From Odiellus spinosus (Eukaryota; Arthropoda; Arachnida; Opiliones; Phalangiidae), in contig OY987226.1 in NCBI GenBank assembly GCA_963920705.1, positions 3,722,501-3,786,500 of the forward strand: a stretch of 64,000 nt of DNA. Direction: 5' to 3'. This document shows, piece after piece, positions 31,194-43,355 of this stretch. Position numbers and translations under genes: made by a program. The notes under the pieces were generated by a model, which saw only the letters and a program-made list of their open reading frames with translations, was not told the DNA's origin and made no database searches. How positions within the stretch are numbered: the first letter of the stretch is position 1; every line of letters begins with the position of its first letter.

Positions 31194-31839
31194 ATATTAC
31201 GTTGTTAATCAAAAACAAAACGCGAATTCTTGAGACTTGCACTTTAAAGATATAAAGGTCAAGTTTGCTTTTATACTCGCTGAAAATTGAAGCTGCTTTT
31301 TTTGCTTCATTTCATTCTCCTTCGAATCAATTCGCGAAGGGCTGGTGTTGGCTGTTTTTCTAATAACCCGATTATACCTGGTTTATCTCTATACCGCGAA
31401 CATTTCTTCATTGTTTTAAATATTACGAACGCGTAACTGTAAAAGTACGGGATAGAAAATTGCGTTACTTGATGATGGTGCAAAGGCGATTATTTTTGTA
31501 TATAGGATCAAGTAATGGGTTTCAAATTGGGCTATTCTCTGAATTCGCAGCTTCTGTTTAGTGGAAAATTATCTAAAGTGCAAATTGATGGCATTCTTTT
31601 ATGGTCGCGACGCCAATTTAGTCCTAAAACCGTAACAGTAACCGAACTGTTGATGGATAACGAAGTGTTAAGCCTACCTTGAAAATTATTGTTATTATTA
31701 TAAGCGCGAAGCGTATACTAATTAATTAAAATATATAGTGTTATGATTGTAATTTTCGATAAAGATTTTATCGCTTTAAATCTTTAAATATATTGCCAAT
31801 AGCAGACACTTATTGGCAAAAATACATAAAATAACTATA
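31194..31839. other. No gene or repeat recognised
   Basis: AT-rich, apparently unique, without a long frame. Confidence 0.5.
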
Positions 31840-32365
31840 GAGCTCGGAATCGGATCGATCCATTATCTTCCCGTTATTCGTATATTTTCAGATATTTTAT
31901 TTACGGATAAATTGTAACTAAAAAATGAAATTTGTATATTCGTATATTATAAGGTTTACCCGAAGATAAGCAATTGGCGCTTTATCTATCTACAAATTAC
32001 TCGTATTCAAACGTATAACGATGGATAAGAAACATTCGCGTTTCCAGAATTAGTCTAAAATATAAGAAAAATATTTAAAATTGACTTTTAATTCGAAGAA
32101 TATAAATAAAACAATAAGATTTTAAATCATCTTTTTATTCGTTATTTTTCAGGAAAATAAATTTTGAATTTTTTTATCCGTACGTATAACGCGGATAATA
32201 TTCTAAGATAAGTTGCCATTTTTGGATAAAAACGGATATGGATTACGTTTTTTTACTTTATCTTCGAATAAGTTAACTTTGAATGAAAAATATACTATTT
32301 TTAATCAAACAGATAAATAATATACAACAGAATTTAGTAGATTTTATTCAATTAATAAAAATTAT
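31840..32365. repeat. Dispersed repeat family G, copy 2
   Basis: Full-length relative of 8211-8735 with small indels, from GAGCTCGGAATCGGATCG to the GTAGATTTTATTCAATTAAT region. Same GATAA/TTATC-rich layout. Confidence 0.78.
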
Positions 32366-32930
32366 ACAAATTTCAAGCTCTACAAGCAACCAAGGTTTAA
32401 AATTGTGTTGTGAAATATTCACCTAATAATCTTTTAATGTGTGATAAATTTATATGTGGGAAAAGGATTTTATTTTTTTTATTTTAATCTTTAACGCAGT
32501 ACTACCGGTAGTTACATATGGGGATGTTATAAAAGAAATATATTGTCGCGGATTTGTTTGGAATTAGAAGATTAGATAAGAACAGCCGCGAACCAAGAGC
32601 TTATATTACATCCGCGGCGGATCCCTAAAACCGCGATTACTCGGAAGATTTCTGTACGGAAAAAAAAACAGCGATTAGAGGAGGAGATTTAGCTAAAAAG
32701 GCTATGATTATTACTTTATAAGAATTGAAATCTCCGGTTGAATATTAGTTTATATAAATAGATTAGTGGCGTGCAATCCACTTTTCATTCTAAAATATAA
32801 CGCGACATCCGTTGTCGATTAAAATAACTTCACCCGAATTCTTATAACGAAGAAATCTCGTTTCGTTATAACCGAAACGCCTTGAGAAATTCCCAGAGAT
32901 TTCGTTATAAACGAATCTATATAGCGGCGT
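32366..32930. other. No gene recognised
   Basis: A local inverted pair, GAAATCTCGTTTCGTTATAA and GAGATTTCGTTATAA, lies at 32850-32915. Otherwise featureless. Confidence 0.45.
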
Positions 32931-33397
32931 TCATACTAGGCCTTGGAATCGATTTATACCGTTTTAAAATGTTTCCTTAGAGTCGTGTGAACGGGGAAAC
33001 GGTCTTTTCTCGAATCGATTTGATTCGATTTCTCGAAACTGCTTCGGGAACCAGTTTCATTCCAATTCGGTTTCAACAACAGCTCAGCTGCGTTCACACT
33101 ACAGACTTCGAAACCGTTTTGAACCGTTTTGGAAAGGTCAAATTATAAAATTTTGAGGTCACCCGTCTAGACCTTTGATCAAGGAACAAAATTTATATCT
33201 TAAAAAATAGATTTGAACATCCGAAACGGTTTGAAAGTGTCAAGTGTGAACGTAGCTCTAGATGAAGCTACAATAAATCGATTTATAAAGATAGTGAGTG
33301 AACGCGTGACGCTTAAAACAATTCTTGTCGATTTGAATATCGGCTTGATTTTCCCGTTTCAAATCGATTTAGGAAATGCTAGTGTGAACGTAGCTTT
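32931..33397 (+). mobile_element. Family E copy with family F inside
   Basis: Starts GGCGTTCATACTAGGCCTTG, runs through ACTGCTTCGGGAACCAGTTT, is interrupted at 33085-33257 by family F, and resumes TAGATGAAGCTACAATAAAT to the end GCTAGTGTGAACGTAGCTTTA. Compare the uninterrupted copy at 52185-52485. Confidence 0.75.
33085..33257. mobile_element. Family F MITE nested in E
   Basis: 173 bp with ends AGCTGCGTTCACACT and AGTGTGAACGTAGCT, interior AAACCGTTTTGAACCGTTTT and GTCACCCGTCTAGACCTTTG. Its termini closely resemble those of family E, suggesting the same transposition machinery. A second F lies at 61319-61504, also within a family E copy. Confidence 0.72.
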
Positions 33398-33581
33398 AGC
33401 TGTGTATTTAAATAGTTTAATTGAGAAATGATCAAGGATTTTGCAAAAAAAAAATCACTGAAATATTTCCTTTTCTATTAGGCTTGTTTGAAATTATACG
33501 TACCATTTTAAAATAAGAACATTTTTACACACAGTCACAATATTTAGAAACTCTTTCCATAAATTATTATATGTATAATAT

Positions 33582-33939
33582 CAAAAGTCTATCAATTTAT
33601 TCCATAAAAGTGAACAACAGCCTGTAGCTTAATACTATCAGCAAAGGTCCAGGTTAACGTACTAGCCCATCACTTAAAAATAGACAAAAAGTCATCACCC
33701 CTGTCTTGCTCGAGTGATTTGAACTCTTCCTCGATATTTTGAGTCAAGAGAAAGGTTCGGAATTTAGGCGGGCCGCGCTTGGCTATATTGTCTTCCCTCC
33801 TAACTTAGATATTTCTCCGCAGAGTGGCGCTTCCGATTTCTATATTTACACGTGGCGACTGCGGCCGCTAGAATCAGAATCTGCCGGTACATTTACCCGG
33901 AACTTGTTTACTTTTATGGAATTAAGTGATATACTTCTG
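33582..33939. mobile_element. MITE family B copy, 7-bp TSD (one mismatch)
   Basis: 358 bp; ends CAAAAGTCTATCA and the complement of CAGAAGTATATCAC. Flanks are ATAATAT (33575-33581) and ATATTAT (33940-33946), identical at six of seven bases. The interior holds AGCTTAATACTATCAGCAAA, AAAGTCATCACCCCTGTCTT and GGCGGGCCGCGCTTGGCTAT. The frame at 33739-33948 is incidental. Confidence 0.78.
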
Positions 33940-33946
33940 ATATTAT

Positions 33947-34808
33947 AAAGGTCGTTCTATTTTCTGTTATATAATAACTTTCAAGAGTCGCGATAAAATA
34001 AACTCAAGCGGGCTTGAAAATTGGGTGAAGCCGTCTGCCATCCACAATATCTTCTTGACTCAGACAACAACACCCATATTTCCAAGTAGTCATTGTTTAT
34101 TTTAAACTTTTTGAACGATATATAAGCAAATTTTAGTTCTAGACGTCGTCTTTATGAAACGCAACCGCGTATCAAGAGCCAAAAATAATGACGCGGTCGA
34201 GTGGGTTCTGTTACGACTAAAAAAAAGTGTAACGGGATTCAAGTAACGTCATTGTAAATTATGTAAACCATATTTATATATAACCAGGAGTTAATTATCT
34301 CCGGAGTCTGATGGAGTAAACAAATTGTAGATGATATATTTGAGGCCTCCCTTTTGGAGATGTCGAGTTTATTTCAATTGTTTATTATACCGAGACCAGC
34401 CTAATTGTTTATTCTATCGCGCAAAGAATTGTGGATACGTTACGTTGTTAATTATAATTAATTTTAATATATTTCCCATCAAATTGGCATCATGAAAAAA
34501 GCTACCCTTTAGTCTACTCTAATAGTTGCAATCATAAAAGAAGAGGAGCTTACTTAGGGAATATTGGCATCGACGTCATCAGCTACGTCATAGTTTGTAA
34601 AGCTCATAGCGTTCGTGAGCACCGAGCATTTTTTTAAGCCTTTGTTTTTCTGTATCCGTGTCAGCTCTCAAGGTCGGGTCTCTCCCGAGTCGCTTCTGAG
34701 CCATCTGACCCCTAGCTTTTTATGAAAACGGAAATAACAGCCTAGTATAACCTTAACGCGACGTGGTTAGCAACATTGGAACAAGATGTCGCACCCACAA
34801 CTTCTTTT
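33947..34808. other. No gene or repeat recognised
   Basis: Mixed sequence without a long frame. ACGTCATCAGCTACGTCA at about 34572 is a small CRE-like pair. Confidence 0.45.
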
Positions 34809-34815
34809 ATAATAT

Positions 34816-35126
34816 CAGAAGCCGATGAAACCCTCCTTTGAAGTCTACTACTCGAATGTTCCATCTAGCGCTCCTCTCTGTATGGGTAAAATTCCCAATT
34901 TTACGAGTTAGAAGGGGTCCTACTTCATCCCCCCTGTCTACAGAAAATTGGAAATTCTCTCTCTCCACAAACGACGATGTTTTTTGGACGAACTCCGAGG
35001 CTGCTAGAGATATTCGCTCGACGTTAGGAGGCGTACGGATCGCGCCTTTTGAGAATAACCCATACAGAGAGGGGTAGACAAGACCAGGGAGTAATAGACT
35101 TCAAAGGAGGGTTTCATCGGCTTCTG
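34816..35126. mobile_element. MITE family A, copy 1, 7-bp TSD
   Basis: 311 bp; ends CAGAAGCCGATGAAACCCTC with about 18 further matching bases. Exact duplication ATAATAT (34809-34815 and 35127-35133). The interior is in the opposite orientation to copies 2, 4 and 5. The plus frame at 34838-35077 lies wholly inside and is not a gene. Confidence 0.9.
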
Positions 35127-35133
35127 ATAATAT

Positions 35134-35574
35134 CAACTACTGGCAAACACAACAAGAGCTACAGTTATTTTTAACAATGAAAAAACAGTGTATACTTTGA
35201 GGAAGTCCCTTCTCCAAGCTATTTAACCTGTCCAGAAAAAGTACCACTTCTTTTACACTCGAGTTAATTAGCACTTGATATCACGCGTATACAATGCGCT
35301 TAATTCTTCAGATTTTTTTATATATATAAAATTTAGACGGAAGGAAGGAAGAGAAAGCAAATTGATAAGCGTGACTTCCTTGTTTGAAGTGTTGTTATTA
35401 TTTACGAGCCTCGATTCTCCTTAGAAGGAAAGGTTTAATTTAAAATGACGTTTTTGATTAACGAGAGCGGAGAATAATCATTTAATTCGAAATTGAGGAG
35501 GAACTTGCAGGGGCAGCGCGCGAATTTAAAAGAAAGAAAAACTTGAATAAATTTCAAACTTAACAATCAAATTA
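35134..35574. other. No gene recognised
   Basis: AT-rich intronic sequence without a repeat match. Confidence 0.5.
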
Positions 35575-35776
35575 GGCTTATCCATCGTTATACGTTTGAA
35601 TACGAGTAATTTGTAGATAGATAAAGCGCCAAACGCTTATCTTCGGGTAAACCTTATACATTTAACAATTATACGAATATACAAATTTCATTTTTTTAGT
35701 TACAATTTATCCGAAAATAAAATATCTGAAAATATACGAATAACGGAAGATAATGGATCGATCCGATTCCGAGCTC
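35575..35776 (-). repeat. Dispersed repeat family G, truncated copy 3
   Basis: Reverse complement of the first 200 bp of the G repeat: TTATCCATCGTTATACGTTT, GATAAAGCGCCAAACGCTTA, CGATCCGATTCCGAGCTC. Confidence 0.78.
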
Positions 35777-36120
35777 TACGCCGAACCGTTTAAAATTTAC
35801 TAGCTAAGCCTATATAGATAGGGAAAGCTAGAATTAACTTTTCAGACAATTATACATGAATATACAAGATTCTTGGTTCCATTAAAACTTTGGGGAGTCT
35901 GCCTGCAACGACTGTTCGGTTAAAACTCTAGAGAGCGAGAGTCGAGAAACAAAACAAAAGTACTTTCCACCCAAATCCCAATCTCTCAAAGTTGTAAGCA
36001 ACAGCCCAGTAACATCGTGTCTCCAAGGGATTTGGCAAAGCGAGCTGCAAATGAGTAAAACCAAATTTATGAGAAGGCTAGTTTAAGATGCGTTTTCATC
36101 GCCGAAAATACCATTAAACG

Positions 36121-36580
36121 CAGGGTGACCACTTTTCCTATATTTCCTATTTTTTCCTATATTTTCACCTCCTTCCTATTTTCTCCTATAATTTAATGGC
36201 AATTCCTATAATCTCCAATATTTCTACTCAAAATCTCTAGTTAAGGGTAAAGTTCTAAATCATACTGTCAGCTGTGGCTGCATAAGATTATTTTAGCTTA
36301 ATTGTACATTTACCAGGTACAATAGTCTGTAAAATTCCATACTATTTAAGCAATTGGATCATATTAATACCATGTTTAAACCGGTGGCGAGAGTTGTGAT
36401 GCAATAATAAACATGGTTCCTACTTTTAATTATTTTCCTATTTTATCATATATTTTACACTTATTTCTTCCTATTTTATCCTATATTTTACATGAAATTC
36501 TTCCTATATTCTCCTATATTTCGCAATGAAATTTCCTATATTTCCTATATAGGATTTTCAAATTTTCAGTGGTCACCCTG
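36121..36580. mobile_element. MITE family H, copy 2, 6-bp TSD
   Basis: 460 bp, ends CAGGGTGACCACT / AGTGGTCACCCTG, exact 6-bp duplication TAAACG (36115-36120 and 36581-36586). Same orientation and length as copy 1 at 7357, differing by scattered substitutions. The frame at 36492-36677 runs across the boundary and is not a gene. Confidence 0.9.
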
Positions 36581-36586
36581 TAAACG

Positions 36587-37345
36587 GCAAATTGGAGCTA
36601 AAATGGAACAGCTTTTAAATTTATTTTCAGAATCACTTTGCCCAAAACTTACTCCAGAACTTTCAAGCAACTTTTAGATACATTTTGGGTGAAAACGCAC
36701 CTTTACTTATAAATGGCTTGTCCTTTTAAATATATTTGAATTAATTTTAGAACGAAAACGAAAATGTTTCGTGGGAAAGTCAACTCTATTTTATACTAGC
36801 GTTCAAAACTTAGTTTACATAATGCATAAAGGTATGGCGGAGGAATACTTAATGTTTAAACCTATTACGGAAAAACGTAGTCTCTGAAAACTCTTCTTAA
36901 ACACGAGAATAATTGGAAATTAAAATATATTGGGCGATTGTGATTGTATTTCCGTCCACTTTATCAAAGGCATTTTAATTAATTATTCAGAACGTGGTTG
37001 TTGGTGTTTTTAAATTCGTAAAGAATTCGTAAAGAATTATTTAGCGTTTTACCAAAATTCCCAGATATTAATTGAAATTTTATTTCTGCTGTTCAAGGCG
37101 AGTTGGTGTAATGAACAACAATAAGGCGGATTGATACGCAATTATAAACTTCAGATAGAAGAAAAAAGTCCGTCTAAACTAGCTTTGAACATAAATACAC
37201 GTATATTAGCGTATTTTAAATAAAAATCGACGTAAAATTAAGTTTTGAAACATTTTTAAGAATTACATCAACAGGTTTTAAGATTAATTTTAATTTTTAC
37301 ATAACGGCTATTTAAAGTAGACAAGCAGCTAGGCATCGTATTAAT
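36587..37345. other. No gene or repeat recognised
   Basis: AT-rich intronic sequence. Confidence 0.5.
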
Positions 37346-37617
37346 AGCTACGGTCACATTTCTTAATCGATCAAATCGATATTTAAATTGCCAGGAATCA
37401 ATGTAAGCGTTACGTGTTCACGCATTATATTTATAATAGATTTATCGTAGCTTCATCTATCGGTTGTTGAAACCAGCCGAATCGGTACGAAACTGGTTCC
37501 CGAAGCAGTTTCAAGAAATCAAATCGATTCGATAAAAAACTGTTTCCTGTTCACACAACTCCCGCGAAACGTTTTGAAACGGTTTAAATCGATTCCAAGG
37601 CCTAGTATGAACACAAA
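37346..37617 (-). mobile_element. Family E copy
   Basis: Reverse-complement orientation: TAGCTACGGTCACATTTCTT at the left, GATTCCAAGGCCTAGTATGA at the right, with ATCGGTTGTTGAAACC and GTTCCCGAAGCAGTTTC inside. Confidence 0.72.
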
Positions 37618-38051
37618 CGATTCGCTAGAGCCGTTTACCAAATACACCTGAATTCACCAAAAATGGACCAAATTCATGTTATAACTAACCAAATCACTAT
37701 TTGGCCAATACCCCTTAGATGTTATCCATGAAAAAATGTTGGCTCCACTTAATACGTTCTCATTCATAAATACGTTCTTGGTCAAAGCCATATCAACCCA
37801 ATTTTAATGGGATTTTTCTATCATTCTCAAAAAAAGTTAATCCCGCTTTATTTTCGGGTACAAACTCGAAAAGAAATAATTGTTGAATTCCAGCCAAATT
37901 CTCCGTAACTCGAGCCTCAACCCATTTGATCATTCGAAAGAAATAGCACCTTATAAATTCTTTCAACAGCTAGGCCTATACTTAAATGAACTATAAAGAA
38001 ATCGTTCCAAGCCCTGCACCACTTTATATGCTAATAAGAGCTTCGTCACTT

Positions 38052-38091
<40 letters not shown>

Positions 38092-38464
38092 ACTCATAAG
38101 GAAGACTTGATTATTATTCCCACATCAAATTACATTTTTATATCACACCATTCTCCCCACGTACAAGTATACTCTACATTGCAAGTACAATGACTTCATC
38201 CAAAGATTCTTCAGCCTCTTAAGCCTTGGCATAATAAGATCATTGAGCTATAAAAGAGATGCGAAAGAATTTATGAATACTTAATAGTAAACAATAGAGA
38301 AACGTGGAATGTTAGTTATTCTCTCGAGTATATTTAATTATAAAAGACTCGCCTACACGGCCCTGTGACTTATTTATTAGTTGCCCCAATTATATTGACG
38401 TCTTCTTAACGTTTATCGGTGCGCAAATGTCGCAGGAATTAAGGATGGAGTCTATCACTTTGTC
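37618..38464. other. No gene; (AG)n microsatellite
   Basis: Contains a pure (GA)n run of about 30 bp at 38055-38086. The rest is featureless. Confidence 0.6.
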
Positions 38465-38911
38465 AGACAGGGGTGATATCATTTTTGGCTAGTTTTAAGT
38501 GATGGACTATGACCAGTAGCCGATGAAATCCTCCTTTGAAGTATATTACTCCCGGGTCTTGTCAACCCCTCTCTGTATGGGTTAGTTTCAAAAAGCGCGA
38601 TTCGTACGCCTCCTAACGGTAGATATTTTCGGAGCGGGAGTTTGTCGAGCGAATATCTCTAGCAGCCTCGGAGTTCGTCAAAAAAACGTCGTCGTTTGTG
38701 GAGAGAGAATTTCCAATTTTCCGTAGACAGGGGGGTATGAAGTAGGACCCCTCCGATCTCGTAAAATTGTGAATTTTACCCATACAGATCGAGGAGCGCT
38801 ATATCGAACATTATAGTAGTAGACTTCAAAGGTGGGTTTCATCGGCTTCTGCTCATAGTATTAAGCTACAGGGTGTTGTTTACTTTCGTGGGATAAAGTG
38901 ATATACTTTTG
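38465..38911. mobile_element. MITE family B copy, split by an A element
   Basis: Left remnant CAGACAGGGGTGATATC to TGATGGACTATGAC, then family A (38514-38851), then CTCATAGTATTAAGCTACAG and the end ATATACTTTTG at 38911. About 25-30 bp of B that should precede the insertion point is missing on the left side, so a small deletion accompanied or followed the insertion. Confidence 0.72.
38514..38851. mobile_element. MITE family A, copy 2, nested in B
   Basis: 338 bp; left end CAGTAGCCGATGAAATCC (two changes from consensus), right end GTTTCATCGGCTTCTG. The right flank CTCATAG corresponds to the B motif CTGATAG. The matching left duplication is lost. Interior shared with copies 4 and 5 (TTTCGGAGCGGGAG, AACGTCGTCGTTTGTGGAGA). 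Confidence 0.82.
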
Positions 38912-41121
38912 GTATCATTATGAACGGAATTTGGTGATCATGAATCTGGATGTGGGTTCTCTTAAGGACCTGGTTATCTTTTATTTCGCATGTCGTGCGT
39001 AAAATAAGTTTGAATAACGAATACCTATTGACCAATGGTTTCTATAAAGGTAACCTCTCTTTGAATCGAAAACTTTAGTTGCGGGGGCGGAACTGGCGAT
39101 AAAAATAGCGGAAGTGCATGAGTAAAACACGTTCACACATCTTTCACAGCCTCTCGAGATAAACTGGGGCCAAGGGGGAGAATGAAGAGGGTCCTATAGT
39201 GCACCCTCGATGCTCTTGTACTCTCAGGGCTCGAATCTCAACGCCCCTTCTTACTAAAATACGTTTTTTTCTCGCCTGGGCTTATTTTTGTAGACGCGAG
39301 TAGTGGATTTTTTTTTGGGGTTAAAACCTATTTTTTACGCTTTCTCGGGTTTTTGGGGGTGGTGTGTAAATGCCAGATGGCTCCAATTGTGTGGCTGTAT
39401 ACTGAACTCGCTCGACTTCTTAAAGGAAAGGTCTGCTCACATAATCAAAGCTTCGGGCTAGTACACCGATTACTCGAATTTGGAGTATACTTGGTCCATT
39501 TAAAAACCCGAACTTTCACTAGACTTGACCTTTACGTTAAGCTGAAGAGTTTTAGAGAGAATTTCGAAAGAAAATTGCTTTCTGTACAGAGTCGAATCAC
39601 TATCTTGATCAGCGTGTAACAAATTGAACCAGTAGCAAACTTCAACAATATTGTCGTCCGAGTAGTGCTAGGACGAAGGTAACTTAACACGTGATCTTGT
39701 ACTACTTTTTTTAATTTTGGTGAAGAAGCCATATAATTTTTAGCATCATTTTAACATAAATCATTCATTGAAGAGCTCTTGATTGTTTGCTTCGTTAAAA
39801 TGGCATTAAAATGAGATTATAATTTTTTAAAATCAATTTATTAAGACAAAACGCACACATACTGGCGACCATGACTATTTTGTGCCTTAAAAAGCGTTTA
39901 TACTTCCGTTACTTCGTCTCAGAATTTGCCTGAGCTTCCTCATAATCTTTTAAATATATATATTTTCTAACAACCTAGGAAATGATCTAAATTTTCATAT
40001 ACAAAGACGTTTTCCCGTGGGAATTAAGATCCATTCTAAGATTATTATTAAGAATAATCTCCCCCTTGCCTTTCTCATTTTCCCGACGGTTGGGTGACCC
40101 TGGAGGAATGGAGTATTGGGGTGTACGACTGGAAATTTTACTGTCGTTGGTGTTAAGAGTGTCAGCACTTTTCTTAATTCATAATCGTCCTCTAACGGCA
40201 AATAGTACTGGCAAAATTAGTAACAAAACCACGTTCGTATCTGCCTAGTATTAGAAAGCAGCCAAGGCTTAACCGATTGACACCATTATTTCACGAGCTA
40301 AACCTTGGAAGAGAAAAATTAGGATGAGATCTTACGCCATGATTGGCAGTATAGATTTACCAGCATGCATAGCGGATAATCGTGACGCGCGCTTTAAATG
40401 CAACCTTGTAGTCGAAAAAAGTCTTTAGTTGCATGGTTATAGGTCAAATAGAATAGAAAAAGCCGCAATCGTAAGACCAAGGTTTAAGGTAGCTGGCGAA
40501 CCTGGCGGATTTTGATGGCAATTTTTGTAACGCCCACACAAACGTGCCTGTGTAATAGGTATGGTATTTCTCTCTCCAGAACAGTCTATGCTTCTGTTGT
40601 TGCCTACAACTTGGGTTGTAAAATAAATATCTATAGTTCAAGACCGCGAACTTTTACCGACCACTAATGTATTCTTTGACTCCATTATCTCATTCCTCCA
40701 AGGGGTGACATTAAAGAACTCTCCCTCTATTTCGACGCGGCGCGCTATCGGCTGGCAAATCCTTAGTTTTCCTAAAGTTACTTTACACTGCATTAAGCTA
40801 AAAATAAGGAGCAATGAGGGGGGTCGGGGAAACACCCAAAGTTCAGAAGAAGCTTAGAAAAAAAAAAAAAAAAAAAAAAGTAAAATAAAACAGAAAGAAA
40901 TTCTTCTAGCTTCCGACTCAACTGTAGGTTTTTTTTTGTTTCACTTTTTTTCACTAACTCTCTTCCTACTTTAACTGCACTGATAGAAAGTTTGAAAGCA
41001 AAAAAAGCTAGGCCCATAGCACACACGCAAGAATGATTTTAAGCATCCAAGGTGAGACTTATCGTAAGCGACTCAAAGGGAGAATGAAACACAATTTTTG
41101 GATTATTAAAATTCTTATTCA
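38912..41121. other. No gene supported
   Basis: 2.2 kb with several 60-88 codon frames on both strands (e.g. plus 39353-39619, minus 40793-41026) that overlap poly-A/T runs or each other and have no recognisable motif. A poly(A) run lies at 40857-40879. A short dispersed motif, CCTCTAACGGCAAATAGTA, at about 40190 is shared with 30235 and 46605. Confidence 0.45.
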
Positions 41122-41128
41122 CTATCAC

Positions 41129-41423
41129 CAAAAGTCTAATCACTTTATTATTAAAGTCTATCAGCAAAGGTCCATTTTAAATCGTGAAATCGGTTGGGGC
41201 TGGGAGGGAAAAACAATATAGGAAAGCGCGGCCCGCCTAAATTCCGTCCCTCTCTCCATACTCAAAATATAGAGGAAGAGTCCAAATCACTTGAGCAAGA
41301 CAGGGGTGATGACTTTCTTCGCTATGTTTATGTGATCGACTATGATTTTAAACTGACCTTTTGCTGATAGTACTAAGCTACGGGGCGTTGTTTACTTTTA
41401 TGGAATTAATTCATAGACTTTTG
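41129..41423. mobile_element. MITE family B, shorter copy, 7-bp TSD (one mismatch)
   Basis: 295 bp; ends CAAAAGTCTAATCA and TTCATAGACTTTTG. Flanks CTATCAC (41122-41128) and CTATCAT (41424-41430) match at six of seven. It shows an internal deletion relative to the 55573 copy but keeps ATATAGGAAAGCGCGGCCCG, AGGGGTGATGACTTTCTTCG and GGGGCGTTGTTTACTTTTAT. Confidence 0.8.
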
Positions 41424-41904
41424 CTATCATAAATTATCATAAGAACTCTTAAAGGTTGCGGGCGAGTCCAATATCTAAACAAATTCAACTGAATCGCGTC
41501 TTGCGAGGAAAGTACCTAGTTCCTAAATGAAAAATAATATAGATATTTTAAAAATAAACTAGGAGATAATAGAAAACCCTTGTTATCACTGCCCCTTTAA
41601 ATTAGAAAGACATTACGTAATAGATTCATTGATTTAGTATTTATATTAAAACCGGGTGTGCGAAGGGTCTTTTAAAACGAAATCTTGAAAATTGCTCTTG
41701 ATGGCCTAACGAAAATGAAAAACGCTTTCTATTGTTCTTAAAAATGTGGCTAGGGATTTTGGGAATTTTTTGGATCTCGACTATAGTTTCCTTCGGCCTT
41801 AAGTTTTTTTTCTTTGATCCCCAATGACCTCACAATGTTTTTGGTTTCAAGATAGGCGGCATAGACCTATGGTCTAAATTCGTGGAACTGCTTTTTGCTT
41901 TTAC

Positions 41905-42124
41905 CAGAAGCCGATGAAACCCTCCTTTGAAGTCTACTTCTCTAATGTTCCATATAGCGCTCCTCTCTGTATGGGTAAAATTCCCAATTTTACAAGATCG
42001 GAGGGATCCTACTTCATACCGTTAGGAGGCGTACGAATCGCGCTTTTTGAAACTAACCCATACAGAGAGGGGTAGACAAGACCAGGGAGTAATAGACTTC
42101 AAAGGAGGGTTTCATCGGCTTCTG
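41905..42124. mobile_element. MITE family A, copy 3, internally deleted
   Basis: 220 bp with intact ends CAGAAGCCGATGAAACCCTC and complement, exact duplication CTTTTAC (41898-41904 and 42125-42131). About 115 bp of the interior is missing relative to 44804-45140, so the ends are apparently sufficient for mobility or the deletion is later. Confidence 0.9.
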
Positions 42125-42131
42125 CTTTTAC

Positions 42132-42799
42132 GGGACTTTGAAAAGTTTGTGGAATTAGAAAAGCTTTTTAAGGATTTTTTTTGGAAATTTTTTTTATTTC
42201 GTTTTTTGCTTTCATTTTTTTTTTTAATATTATATAAATTAAGTTAAAAATACTGGTCTGGTAAGCAATTGTCTCTGGTTCAAGTCAGTTTTTTTTTTTT
42301 TTTTTTTTTTTTCTTTTTCTGGGGACTGTAGGAAGGAGTTTATGTAATTTATTAAGAGATTTGGGTGACGTATAATGGAGCTTAATTATTCTCTTTGTTT
42401 TTGGTTTTAAGTACGCTTATCGTAAGCCAATTTATAAACTAGAATTTTACGTTAGAGAGTGTAGTTTTATGTTTTATTTTCCTAGAAACCTTTTTTTTAC
42501 GTTTTGCGTAGTGTTTTTTATCAAAAATTTGCCAAAATTCGAATCCTTCCGAAAAAGAAAATTGTTTTAATCTAGTAAAAAATGGTAAAATTTAAATTGC
42601 AGAGAAATTGATATATATGACAACCAACCCATGCTTTCAATTTTAAGTGTAATATTTAATATTTTACACGAAAAAATAAGACTATGGTGATTAATTTAGA
42701 TTATATTTAACTTAATTAACGAGACTACTTCTTCATAGTTGAGAAAAAGGTTTCTGGACACTCTAATCCCTTTCAATCCATTTATAAACTGTTTGTAAA
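42132..42799. other. No gene; poly(T) runs
   Basis: Contains T-rich tracts at 42177-42226 and a 24-base T run at about 42289-42312. No coding sequence. Confidence 0.55.
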
Positions 42800-42807
42800 C
42801 CATGAAA

Positions 42808-42997
42808 CAGGGGCGTCGCTAGAATCTTCAAATTGGGGGGCTAATCTGGGCAATTGGGGCTTTTGGGGGGCTAATCGGGGCGATTCGGGGGGGGGGGGGT
42901 TCTGGGGAAACACATGTTTTTTGTAAAAATTTTGGGGGAGCTAATTTGAAATTTAGGGGGCTATAGCCCCCCCCCCAAAGGCCTAGCGACGCCCCTG
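42808..42997. mobile_element. hAT-type MITE, 8-bp TSD
   Basis: 190 bp; ends CAGGGGCGTCGCTAG and CTAGCGACGCCCCTG. Exact 8-bp duplication CCATGAAA (42800-42807 and 42998-43005). CAGGGGCGTCGC-type ends with an 8-bp duplication are typical of hAT MITEs. The interior is G-rich on this strand, with repeated GGGGGGCTAATC and a run of 14 G at about 42886. Confidence 0.92.
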
Positions 42998-43065
42998 CCA
43001 TGAAATAGCAATCTTGTTAATTAATTTAAAGAGAGGCATATGGATTACAATTTTAGTTTTATCAT

Positions 43066-43355
43066 ACTATTAAAACGCCATATTCTAAATTTTATAACTC
43101 TGGGTTGACGCGTTCTTATGAAACTTCAAAATGAAAATGTCAAAAATGTTTTTTAAGTACTTTGACGAAAAAGATCGCGAGAAAGCGACCTTATCACGTG
43201 CCAGGACGCGTGAGAATAAACTATAGGCTCAACAATAGTCACGCGACTATAATAATGACGTAATATTGCGTGGAAATTTTTGTTTTTAAAAATTTCGAAA
43301 ATGGCGATTGCAAAAATATGTATATATATTATTGCTGTAATTTTTCTATGACATT
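43066..43355. repeat. Dispersed repeat family L, copy 2
   Basis: Diverged, co-linear partner of 4905-5205 (see shared blocks TTGACGCGTTCTTA, ACGCGTGAGAAT, AATGACGTAATATTGCG). Confidence 0.65.

Noticed and set aside
42260-42312. GGTTCAAGTC plus poly(T) as a tRNA gene or SINE end
   Set aside because: Only a B-box-like decamer is present. No A box or cloverleaf can be drawn upstream.
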